64,000 nucleotides of DNA. Source: Chlorella sorokiniana. Lineage: Eukaryota > Chlorophyta > Trebouxiophyceae > Chlorellales > Chlorellaceae. Position 1 is the stretch's first letter. Every line of letters begins with the position of its first letter. Under the pieces are notes generated by a model. The model was not told the DNA's origin, did not search any database, and saw only the letters and a program-made list of their open reading frames with translations. Where the stretch lies: contig CP084615.1 of assembly GCA_025917655.1 (NCBI GenBank), forward strand, positions 1,302,001 to 1,366,000, given 5' to 3'. Position numbers and translations under genes: made by a program. Below are positions 45,501 through 55,253 of this stretch, piece by piece.

Positions 45501-48462
45501 TGCCTGCAGCTGTGCCCCGCAGCCTCTCAGGTGCTCCACCCGCACATGAACCCAAACCCTGCCTGAGGTACGAAGCCCAGGCTGTCGCGATACCGCTCCA
45601 AGCGATCTGGGTGGCCGTTGATTAAAACGGTGCCCGTCACCACCCCGTATGCCTGCGCCTTGCCGCCCAGCACGTTCAGCAATGAACTCTTGCCGGCGCC
45701 TGCAGCCACAGAGGGTGCTGCTGCTTAATAGACCAGCCCTGGCAGGCGGCTTTTTAAACGTGGCATCCTGACGTGCAGCGCGGCGGAAGCCGCGCCCGCT
45801 GCAGCACCTGAGGGCCCCATGATGGCCGTCACTTGGCCAGCCGGCAGCTCGCCGGTCACCCCCGCAGCACGGCCTTGCCGCCGTAGGCGCGCAGGCGCAG
45901 GCCCAGGTCACGGAACTCCAGGCGCAGCGCCCCGCCGAGCCGCACACCTGCGGGCAGCAGCAGGGAGCTGTCGCCAAGCGGTCTCCACCAGCGAGACCCA
46001 AGGGGCTGCCTGGCCCCAGCAGCCCAGCGGCTGGCCCGGTAGCAGCCGCGCACCAGCGCTGGCATGCACACTGCTGAGGGCGCTGCTGAGCAGGGACTGG
46101 CGGTGCTGCGCCACCAGGCGCGTGTGCAGCAGCCGGGCGTCATGTCGTCCTCGTCGTCCACGCTGGCCACCCGGACGTGGGCGGCGGCGGTGCCGCTGCC
46201 TACGGCCCCAGCCGCCGCAGCGCCTCGCACGGGGCTCAGCTCGCCGCTTCCAGCCTGCGACAGCTCCACGCTCTCAGCAGCCTGGTCTGCCTCCTCCATG
46301 CCCAGCAGGGGCTCTTCGCCGGCAGCATCAGCACCCTCCGGCGTGGGGCCCCGCCATGCTGCCCATATCTGAGAGCGCTTGGTTGGCGAACGACTGGCGC
46401 CGCGGCGCAGCAGCACATGCGCCAGGCCGCGCTGCGGCGGCCGAGTCCCACCGGGGCTGTCGCCCACGCCGGTGCGGGAGCGGGCGCGTGGGGCAGAGGG
46501 CGTGGTGGGGGTGTTGGAGCGTGGCGCCGCCTGCACCACTCGAATTTCGGGCGCCGCTCCCACGTGATTTTCAGACGCTCCCGCTGGCTGAGGTGCAGCA
46601 GGACGCGGTTGTACTGCTTACTGGCCAGCCAGGCCACCCACAGCAGCGCAAACATGAGGATGTCGATGGTCACGCCTGCGTGCAAGGCATGGCAGCCGGT
46701 GATGCCGCACACATGCAAGCGGTGGCTGCAAGCATGAAGCAGCAGCTCAAGCCTGCGACAGGCGCGCTTGCCTGTGTAGTTGGCCTGGAATATCTCGGTC
46801 TTGGGCCCGCAGGTGGCACCAGGCGGGCAGCGAGCTGGCTCCACCTCCCCCTGCACAGCACAAGGTTTGCAAGAAACTCTGCTCCACGTCCACCCTTTGG
46901 CTTCTGACATGGTCTGCATATTATACACCCACCTGGCGACAGTAATGATGTGGCGGGCTGCAGCGGAGGTTGAGGGCAGGGGTGTGGGTGAGTCAAGCTG
47001 GAGGCAGGGACGCAGGCGGATCGCAGTCGCGGCACCCCAGCGTACCAGGGCAGTTGAGAAGTGGTGTTTGGGCAGAAGTGGCCACCATCACTGCAAACGA
47101 AAGTTCATGTCAGGAAGAGTTGTTGCCTACGACGCAACTCGCAAGATTGCGCCGAGGCCCAGGGTACGTGCTCACCAAAAGATGGAACCAGACCCAGCAG
47201 ACCACCCGGCGGTGGGGAAAGCGCTGCCTGGAATGATGCGCCACTGCACGCAGTGCGCAGGCCCAACGTCAGCACACCATGTTGCGATTTCGGTGCACAG
47301 CGGAGCAGCCGTGAAGTAGCAAGCCTGGTTCGCTTGCCTTGTCTGCTCCCCCGCAGCCCAGGCCCGGCCGCTCCTTGTAGGCGTAAGGAGCGCACCAGGA
47401 TGCTTCGCCGGGCGCGACCCCTTGTAAGCATCTGGCGGGGGGCTGGCCATGCCCTGCAGCACAAGCGTGGCCAGCGCCAGGCAAGCAGCGTGGTGGGTTG
47501 AGGCCGCACTACAATTTTGCTGCCACGTTCACGCAGGCTCACCTGGGACACCACGCGCCGAATGGACAGGGCAGCATGCATGTGAGCTGTACAAGGTGGG
47601 TGGGGGTGCAGGCAGGAAGTCATGATTGTGCAAGCATGGCACGAACATGCTTCGCCGGAGGTGGCCCGGGGGACAGAGGTGGCCCAGGGAATTCACCTGC
47701 GGTGGACACAGATATCCACCGCAGCAGGCGTGCGCCTCCTGCGGTACAACCGGCGCCACGCGGTTGTCCAGCGCGGCGTCGAAGAAGCCCGGCGTACACG
47801 CCAGCTCCTGCTCGCCGCCCTGGGAGGAGCAGTAGGCCGTGTCTGGCACCTTCTCCGGGTCGTCGGTGAGCAGGAGGTACCTGTAGTATACTTCCAGCTC
47901 GGCGGGGCAGCAGAGGTGCAGGTCTATACGGGAGGTGTTGCTGCACACGGGGCCTTCAGCAGCGGGGTCCACAGGCAGCGGCCAGGGAAGCTGTAACCCT
48001 GCACAAAGCGGGCGGCATCCAGCAGCGTTGAGCCGAGCACACGTTAGCGCCCTGTCAAGAGGCACGTCGCAGTCTACCCACCATTAAACGCTGTGCCTTC
48101 TCCTGCGATCGGCCGACACAGAAGCCAACGTGATCTTTGCTTTTGTCCCACACCAGGCGAAGCGTCTCCGCCCATTTCTGGTTGACCTCTTCGCCGCTGC
48201 TATGCGAGGTGTCGTTTGAGTGCCAGGGCAAGGGCCAAGACCAACGACTTGCCACTGTGCGTGCCTGGGCTGAAGGGGCTGCCATGCATGACAGAAACAG
48301 CACCAACAGGGCCCCTGCAACAGAGCTGCCAGTGCTGCAGGGGTGCCGCTGCCGCTGCAGAGACAAGGCGCCGCGCAGCGGAACCGCATCCCTGCACCGG
48401 CGCTGCTGCACCGTGCAACGGCTTGGGCAACGCGCTTCGATGGCCTTCATGTAGCTTGACAC
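42521..48462 (-). CDS. ABCG half-transporter with N-terminal Cys-rich luminal region
   Basis: Resembles plant ABCG24/28-type half-transporters, which export lipids and related compounds. It starts [12 protein letters not shown] at 48462, with a hydrophobic signal ([20 protein letters not shown]), then a Cys-rich extracytosolic segment (47950-47700, [26 protein letters not shown]) and a membrane helix [16 protein letters not shown]. The ATPase half has Walker [19 protein letters not shown] split by an intron, [36 protein letters not shown], signature ISGGQRKRV, Walker B with [10 protein letters not shown] and [20 protein letters not shown]. The transmembrane half includes [80 protein letters not shown] and the C-terminus [20 protein letters not shown] ... 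FRRAHH. One frame break is likely near 45384 (run of T). Not every exon was placed. Confidence 0.86.
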
Positions 48463-48868
48463 GAGGTCAGCGCACCTCGCTAAAGCAAAGTCTGCCGCGC
48501 GGGGATAGGCCCCGCCGCTTGTCTTCCAACAAACTCATCAATAGAGAAGGGATGTGCGGTGCCCTACAACCACCTCGAGAGCCTCCCGCCCCGCCCCGGG
48601 GTGGAAGGGTGCCTGACTTGGCATCGCAGATGGGCGCAGGCGCCAGAAACAGCTGACCGGCCGACAGCTTCCCCACCTTGCTGTTGCAGCAGCTAGTACG
48701 TTGGCTAGGAAAGTAGTATACATGTCTATAAAAACTACAACCTAAGCTGAGAAGATGCTACATCAAGGACGGTGGGATTCACCACGCCCGCACACACCAC
48801 GCTCAAACCGCTTCTCCATTGTGGAGAAGCAGGAAGGACGGACAGCTGGCGAGGGACATCCCACGGTC
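48463..48868. other. Gap between ABCG start and HMA stop
   Basis: Both neighbours are on the minus strand, so this holds the HMA 3' UTR and the ABCG promoter. A short AT-rich part lies at about 48710-48750. No gene was seen. Confidence 0.45.
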
Positions 48869-49510
48869 TCAGGCAAAGTACGGCTCCGCATCGAACCCCA
48901 GGCCTTTGACAGCTTCCGCCAGCGGTTGCACGGCGTTCAGGGCATCGAGTTGCGAATCGGCCTCCACTTGGACTGTCGCTAGGCCCTTCTCAAGGTCAAC
49001 ATGCACCTGCATTGACTTCAAAGTTTGTTGTAAGCCGTGCAAGCACTCCATACATTTACATGATCATGCCGGGTGCCTGCACCTTCTTGACGCCAGCCAT
49101 CTTTTGCAGCGCCTCCTCCACTCGAGAGCTGCACCCCTCGCACACCATGCCGTCCACCTTGAGCTGCACCTCCACAAGGCCTGCAAGGTCGGCAACGACC
49201 AGCTCAGGTTGGGTTTGCTGGAAGTAGCAGGTGGGCACAACCGCCACACATTCCTGCCGCAGATTGACCACGGCCACCTTCACGCACCATCATCAGCAGC
49301 TGAACACACGACCGTGGCGCCAGGCACGGCAGCTAGGTGCCTGATGGCATGCGGAGCCCTGCGGCACGCCTGGCTGCGCAGGATGCCAGAGGCCGTGGTC
49401 TTGCTCGCCACAGCGGCGCTGCTGAGGGTGGCTGCGGCTGCCTGACGCCGCCCGCAGGAAGGAGTCAGCAGGCGCAATAGGCCTGACGTTGATGCGCTCA
49501 GAGCAGCCAT
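48869..49510 (-). CDS. Plastid-type HMA (heavy-metal-associated) metallochaperone
   Basis: Exons 49510-49288, 49180-49083 and 49006-48869 sum to 459 nt (152 residues), exactly in frame, GT-AG introns. The first exon is a long Ala/Ser/Arg-rich leader (MAALSASTSGLLRLLTPSCG ... TVVCSAADDG) like a chloroplast transit peptide. Then comes one HMA domain: LVEVQLKVDGMVCEGCSSRV with the metal site M-x-C-x2-C (MVCEGC), VEEALQKMAGVKK, VHVDLEKGLATVQVEAD and the end GLGFDAEPYFA. A single-domain plastid HMA protein would fit a copper chaperone such as PCH1, which feeds the envelope Cu-ATPase PAA1; metal and partner are inferred. Confidence 0.85.
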
Positions 49511-49883
49511 GATGCACGCCTGCAGAGAGTGAGAGGCACAAGCTTGCTGAGCGGCGACATGCCGCGTCGGCAGTCACACCGTTTCGCACCTGCACTTTGA
49601 ACGAATCCTTGCAGCAGATCGATGCAATGTACTTCCGTCCCTCCCCTGTCATCTACTCTTACCTCGCAATCCCTGTCGTGCATGAATTGCCTACAAGGAC
49701 GAAACTGTGCCGCCTTCCCTCTCAATCGACTGTCAGGATCAGGCCTTATGATTAGATGATAGATGTACGTTGTGTCAAAGCCAGGGCCGCATCGGCGGCA
49801 CAGGGGACCGCTGCCAGTCGGCAGGCGGGGCCCTCGAAAACCCGGGTTCTCTCGCCCCTGGATGGTGCGTTTCGCTCTGTGAC
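49511..49883. promoter_or_regulatory. Divergent HMA/GT61 promoter
   Basis: 373 bp between two start codons on opposite strands. The GT61 frame is open upstream to about 49770, so the GT61 start could be earlier. Nothing else is recognised. Confidence 0.45.
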
Positions 49884-52703
49884 ATGAATTTACGGTTGGT
49901 CGGCGCCCTACTATGGTGTTCACAGTCGCCCAGGTGCTGCTGCCCACTGCCGGCACTTTACCCGCCTGCCTCTACGTACCCTGTGCTCCAGGTCCTCATA
50001 GGCCTGCTTATCATAGGCCTGAGCGTGAGATTCTTCCATAGGAAGTCAGCTCCCCACACCGATGCATTGCAGCAGCTCAGGGCCGCAAAACAAGTGCAGG
50101 GTGGCAGGCTGGCCCTTGGCGTTAAAGCTGGGCGGCGAGGCGGGGCGGCTGGTGATGCTTCCATGGCAGCAGACAGCCAGTTGACAGCCCACACGACAGC
50201 CATCAGATTGGTTGACAGTGGAAGTGATGCAGGAGAAGGCGGCCTTCAGTTGAGCTCTATGGATGGCGGCAGCGCCATTGTCGGCGCGGCGAGCGATGTT
50301 CCAGCAGTGAAGCTGAGTGCCGCAGCAGACGGCCGCACTCGAGCGACCCTGCAGCAGTTTTGTGAGGAGCACTTTGGCTTGGAGTGGTTGCGGCGTTGGG
50401 GAGCCACCGCGCAGCAGGTGTGCAGCGCCGTGCAGCAATTGCGGGTCGACAGCATGGGCAAGAGCGGCGGTTGGTCACGCGTGACGTGCCGCTCGATGAA
50501 TGACAGCCACATGCCGGCTGCGAGTGCTCCACACGTGCTCTGCGATGCCACCAATCTACGGCTGGACCCCTCCAAGCTGGTGCGCTGCCCTGCGGATGTT
50601 GCATCCATGCTGCGTTCTAAATGGTTTGCTTGGTCTGCGGCATGGACCGGTTGAGCCTTCTGCACCCTGCTTCCAGACCGCAACCCTGCTTGCCACCCCT
50701 GTTTGCAACCTCGCAGCGCCGCGCCCGCTGCCCCCGCCGCCGACCTGGCTATATGTGCACCTCTCCTACCTATCATCGCTATGAGCGGGGGGCCTGGTCG
50801 GTTGCCTGCGCTTGGCCGGGCTTCAGCCTGCAGGCATTCAGCAAGGACCATCAGCAGGTGAGTGCCTGCCACCTGGCAGCTGTGTCCAGCAGCAAACTTG
50901 CACGACAGGGGACGCATCCCATTCATTTCTCCTACTTCCGCAGGATTCAAAGCCCATTCATTTCTCCTACTTCCGCAGGACATTTTTGAATCCTTCGTGT
51001 TTCGCACACCCAGCAGCCCCGAAGATGGTGTGGCCAGAAATGGCGGCAGCGCAGCACATGTTGCTGGCAGCAAGGGCGCGGTTCAGGCGCCTGCCACCGT
51101 CGAGGAGCTGCCCACGCTGCTGGTGACGCGGGAGGCGAAGGAGCATGCCAACGTGTTCCATACACTCACTGGTGGGCTGCACTGAGTGAGAGAGAAAGAG
51201 AGAGATGCAGGCTGAAGCAGGCTGCTTGTGCAATTGTACCCTGCTGCTGCCAGACCTGCCAACTCAAAAGTCTTGTTGCTGGCTCGTGCTGCAGACCTGT
51301 TGAATGTTTACATCAGCCTGGTGATCCTGGGCTGGGAGCGGTCGCCGCGCCAGGTGGTGATGCTGGAGTCTCATGAACAAGGGCCACTGGACATGCTCTG
51401 GCCTGTGGTGGCTGCGGGTGGCGGCACGGCTGTGCTGCCAGCCGTGCGGCGGGCGATGCAGCAGCCGGGGGCCACCCATGGGATGCACGGCTGGAGGATG
51501 CTGCTGCCAGCTCGCTGGGTTCCGGCAGGGGCGGTGCGAGTGGCAGACTGCTGGTGCGGCGAGCATCCGAGTATGAGGTGAGCTGCTGATTTGGTGCGGC
51601 TCGACTTCTCTAACTGCCAGCCTGCTTCGATGCCTCACGGTGTGGCCTCGTGCCCTCCTTGCCTGCAGGGCCCAGTCACATTCCGGCATGCAGTGTTTGT
51701 GCCCCCGGCTACGCCTCCCTCCTGTTTGCCCACCTGTACGAGGACAGCAGCTGCCCCCTGCGCACCACCCTGTTTGCCGGGTTCCGCTCCTTCCTGCTGT
51801 CGGCCTTTGGCTTGGAGGGCGCCGACCTGTGGCACGCTGAGGATGATGTGATGGCAGGCGACGCACGCGGAGCAGGGGCACGTGCAGCAGCAGCAGCGGC
51901 AGATAATGCGGGTGCCCGGCACAACGCTGGCACCCCTGTGTGCATCCGGCTGATCAGTCGGCGGCCTGGGCAGGGCAAGAGTCGCATGGCACGGCAGATT
52001 GCCAATGAGGCCGAGTTGTTGGCGGCACTCAATTCGGTGGCCAGCGACGCTGGCAGCAACGTGCTTGCATCTGTGAGCCTGGTGGACTTTGCCCCAATGT
52101 CAGGTGGGCTGGATGCCAGCATGCCAGTTGCCTGGCTCGTGCTAACAACTGATGCTGGCAGCTTCCCGGTGCATCTGCAGTGGACGAGCAACTGGAGGTT
52201 GTGCAGCACACCGATATCCTGGTGAGCTGCTGCCTTGACTTCAGTCGCTTGTTGAAAGACCAGCGCCGGTTGTTGCAGGTGCAATGGCCTTCTCCGAGCT
52301 CTTGACCTTGTGCTGCAGATTGGGATGCACGGAGCGGCACTCGCATACACACTCTTGCTGCCACCGCATGCTGCCGTCGTAGAGTTGTGGCCGCAGGTGC
52401 GTAGACAACGCTCTGCTGAAGAGCATTTCAATTGTTGAGCATGCACAAGGATTCACGGCAAGCCATGTGCAGGCGGATGGAATCTGGCGCTGCTACCAGA
52501 ACTTTGCTCAGTGGGCGGGCGCACTGTACCGGAGGGTGGCAAACACAGACCCGGTGCGGCATCGTGATACTCCATCTGGGGACGTCACAGAGGTGGATGC
52601 CAGCGAGCTTGCTGCCACCGTGCGGGAGCTGCTGCCGCTGGTACGCCACCGGCGCGCAGAGCGACTCTCACAACAGCAAAAAGGCAGAGGAGCAGACTTG
52701 TAA
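49884..52703 (+). CDS. GT61-family glycosyltransferase (xylosyltransferase/EOGT-like, DUF563)
   Basis: Type II Golgi/ER glycosyltransferase. Start ATG 49884 (MNLRLVGALLWC), with a membrane anchor LIGLLIIGLSVRFF. Later come FCEEHFGLEWLRRWG, a conserved Cys region (VTCRSMNDSHMP, LCDATNLRLDPSKL), DIFESFVFRTPSS, EHANVFHTLTDLLNVYISLV, QVVMLESHEQGPLDMLWPV, then GPVTFRHAVFVPPGYASLLF, CIRLISRRPGQGKSRMA, QLEVVQHTDILIGMHGAALA and LPPHAAVVELWPQ, ending KGRGADL. The FRHAV...PGYAS and GMHGAAL motifs are typical of GT61, which includes plant beta-1,2-xylosyltransferase and animal EOGT; the acceptor cannot be told. One base seems missing in the C run at 51702-51706. The stop lies inside TTGTAA. Confidence 0.87.
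50918..50980 (+). repeat. Tandemly duplicated 3' splice site
   Basis: A 28-bp stretch (CCCATTCATTTC...CCGCAGGA) occurs at 50918-50945 and again at 50953-50980, a 35-bp period. Each copy ends in CAG|GA. Only the second gives the GT61 frame (DIFESF); use of the first would shift it. Confidence 0.9.
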
Positions 52704-53848
52704 CACTTCTTGTACCTGCCAATGTTCGGCAAGCAAGTTTTGTGGGAGGTCTTGCCGCTTCTTCTGCAGCTTGGCCACAGGGCTCCAAAGAGCGCCCGTT
52801 TTCCCGTCTCAGACGGGCGGTTTCGAGTTTAGGCTCTCTGGGACGGGCCAGTTTGTGCTCCTGGCCGTCGGCTGGCACGGGCTGAAGTTTCGTTGCGAGC
52901 GCTGCGAGCCCGTACTCAGTACATGGTGCAGTACGCCTGCTCGCGCAGCTCTGGAGCCTTTCCTGCTCTGCCCCCTTCTTGATCAAGCTGCTATAAGGAT
53001 TTTAACTGAGTGGGAAGCCTGCGTGCCCCGGACGCGGGTTCCAAAGCCGGCACTTCCACCCTGCCAGCTGCCGCCATTACAAATGTCGCCCGCATTTTGC
53101 TGACCCTGACGCAACTCCTTCCACTGCACCCAAAAAATGATCTCACGCTCTTAGGGCCAGTGTGAGAGGCAAAGGTGCATGTGCCCAGGAGAGGAGGGCA
53201 GAGAAGGAGAGCGCTGCGAGTGCAAAGCACTTGGCGGGAGCGGCGCTGCCGCCAGTGGCATGATGTGGCCCCAAGCCCAAGTTTTCGCGCTCCAGACCCC
53301 CTATACGGGCTAGTTTTAGCCTAGCCCGTCACTTGGCACGGGCTGGAGTTTTTCTTAGTCAGGAGCCCTGCTTGGCCACCTGTACAGCGGTGCACCGTCA
53401 GCCTGGCGTGGAAACCGCAAGCGCGCCTCCTTCCGTCTTCTCACAGCGTGAACCGACTCGAAATCGAAACGACTGACGTTTGTGTGTATTTCGCGCATCC
53501 CACTCCTGGTGAGGTTGCGTGTTGGTGTCGAGCTACGCGCACCCAAGTCTTTGCACGCACGCGGCGCTGCAACGACCTCAGAGCGCGTTGCAATCGCAGC
53601 TCCTTGTCTGTGTGTCGTGCTTGGACAACTGAACCCTTTTTCTTCTTGGCAAACCTCAGGCAAGCGCTGCTGCCCTCAATGATAGCTGGGGCAGCTTGCC
53701 TTTTGTGCTTGCAACGGGCGGGAGCAAAAGCACGCTTGGCTGCCGACCCGCAAACAGCGCCGCCGTTCCGCGGTATGAGCGGCAATCTGTCTAGTGCCTC
53801 TAAACTTGCAGCATTCGCCACGCTAACCTTTGTGTCTTTGCAGCTACT
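52704..53848. other. Intergenic between GT61 and Mpo1-like genes
   Basis: About 1.1 kb without a recognisable gene. It contains short hairpin-forming palindromes: CCCGTCtcaGACGGG near 52810, and a 9-bp stem ACGGGCTAG/CTAGCCCGT at 53305-53329. The phrase GGCACGGGCTG(A/G)AGTTT appears twice, near 52877 and 53335. The right half is presumably the Mpo1-like promoter and 5' UTR. Confidence 0.5.
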
Positions 53849-54859
53849 ATGGGCATACTTGGGTTCAACTTTGTCCTGAAGGACCAGGTGCGTCCAGCAC
53901 GGCCAGTTTTGTCTCTGCACTTGTGTTTGCTCACTCCTGTTTGGCCACGGCCATGTGCAGCTCGTCTTCTATGGCTCCTATCACAACAACCCCATCAACC
54001 AGCTGATTCATTTCATCTTCGTGCCAGCAATTTGGTGGACAGTGGCAGGCAAGGATGCTTCTGTATGCTTTCCATGCGAAGTCGTGCCGCGACGAAGGGT
54101 CTGCGTGGTCCAGCCTGGCACACCCCTGCCCCGGCCCTGCAGTGTGGCTGGCCTACACGCCGGAGGCCTTCTCCCCGGACCTGGCCTCCCACCTGCCATC
54201 CTGCTGCCACGATGCGGCGCAGTTCCTGCAGTTCAACGGCAGCTTCTTCCTGGCGGCCGTGTACAGCCTGTACTACGTTGCGCTGGAGCCGGTGGCGGGG
54301 CTCTCCTGGACAGGTGCGGAATGGTGGCTCGGCAAGCCGGCTGTTCTGGTATTTACCAACCAGCGTGTCGGTACAACAACAGGATGGTTGAACTGAGCTT
54401 CCGCCCTGCAGGCCTGGTGGCGCTGCCGCTGTGGGGCCTTGCAAACTGGTTCCGGGTCGTGGTGCCATCCGCCTGGGCCTGGGCGCTGGGCCTGCACATC
54501 TTCTCGTGGTTTGCCCAGATAGTTTTTGGACACCAGATGGCTGAGCACCGCAAGCCTGCCCTGATGGACTCGTTCTTTCAAGTGCGTGGGCGATTCAAGC
54601 AGCCAGGTTGCATGCATTGGTGTGGACGCTTGAGCCGCCACCAATCCTCGCTTTGATCCTGCGGTTACGCCCCCTCCTGCAGAGCCTCGTCCTGGCCCCC
54701 CTGTTTGTCTGGTTTGAGTTGCTGTTCCTGCTGGGCTATCGACCGCGTCTGCATGCCGAGGTACAGGCGCTGGTACGGGCCAACATCGAGGAATGGAAGA
54801 AGCATCACCAGCCGCTGCTTGCGCAGACCAGCAGGAGTGCTGGCAAGCAGGGCGAATGA
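53849..54859 (+). CDS. Mpo1-like (YGL010w/DUF962) membrane protein
   Basis: Yeast Mpo1 is an ER dioxygenase that shortens 2-hydroxy fatty acids from phytosphingosine breakdown; the algal role is inferred. Exons 53849-53887, 53961-54048, 54143-54313, 54412-54581 and 54683-54859 sum to 645 nt (214 residues), exactly in frame. It starts MGILGFNFVLKDQ, then the hallmark YGSYHNNPINQLIHFIFVP, several membrane helices (IWWTVAVWLAYTPE, FFLAAVYSLYYVAL, LVALPLWGLANWFRV), LHIFSWFAQIVFGHQMAEHR, KPALMDSFFQSLVLAPLFVW and ELLFLLGYRPRLH. The conserved His residues of the family (HNNP, LIHF, FGHQ) are present. Intron 54049-54142 has a GC donor (CAG|GCAAGG). Confidence 0.9.
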
Positions 54860-54925
54860 CCAGGCCCCATGGCTTTTCTGAGAAAGAGGCCCTCACGGAG
54901 CCGAGTCTGAGATGTTGCAGCTTGT

Positions 54926-54930
54926 TGTAA
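54926..54930 (+). terminator. TGTAA poly(A) signal for the Mpo1-like gene
   Basis: TGTAA lies 67 bp after the stop, within CTTGTTGTAAGG. The next plus-strand gene begins at 55254, and nothing else was seen between them. Confidence 0.5.
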
Positions 54931-55253
54931 GGCGTCTTCACTGCCATATCCTCCCCTCCCCTTTGGGAGCCGATGCTGCCAGCAGCTCCTCTACAGCCTG
55001 CCCATTGCTCAGCGATTCATTGGTGTCGGGTCGTTGCTGCCCACCTCACCACCAAAAGCAGCGTCAGCATGAACTGGGCAGCGTTGATGTCGTGACTTCA
55101 GACCTGCTAGCAACAGGGCAAAAAACTTACTCGGTTTAACAGCCGTTTATCTAAAGATTTGCCGCCAAACTGTCGACAGTGTCACTGTCTGTCACGAACC
55201 GAATTTTTCACTCTCGCCCTTTGCGCTCGCCTGCGCGCCTTGTAGCCTTCACG

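Noticed and set aside
53448-53879. 143-codon plus frame upstream of the Mpo1-like gene
   Set aside because: No domain, odd composition, and it overlaps the Mpo1-like first exon in another frame; the exon model starting at 53849 closes exactly.
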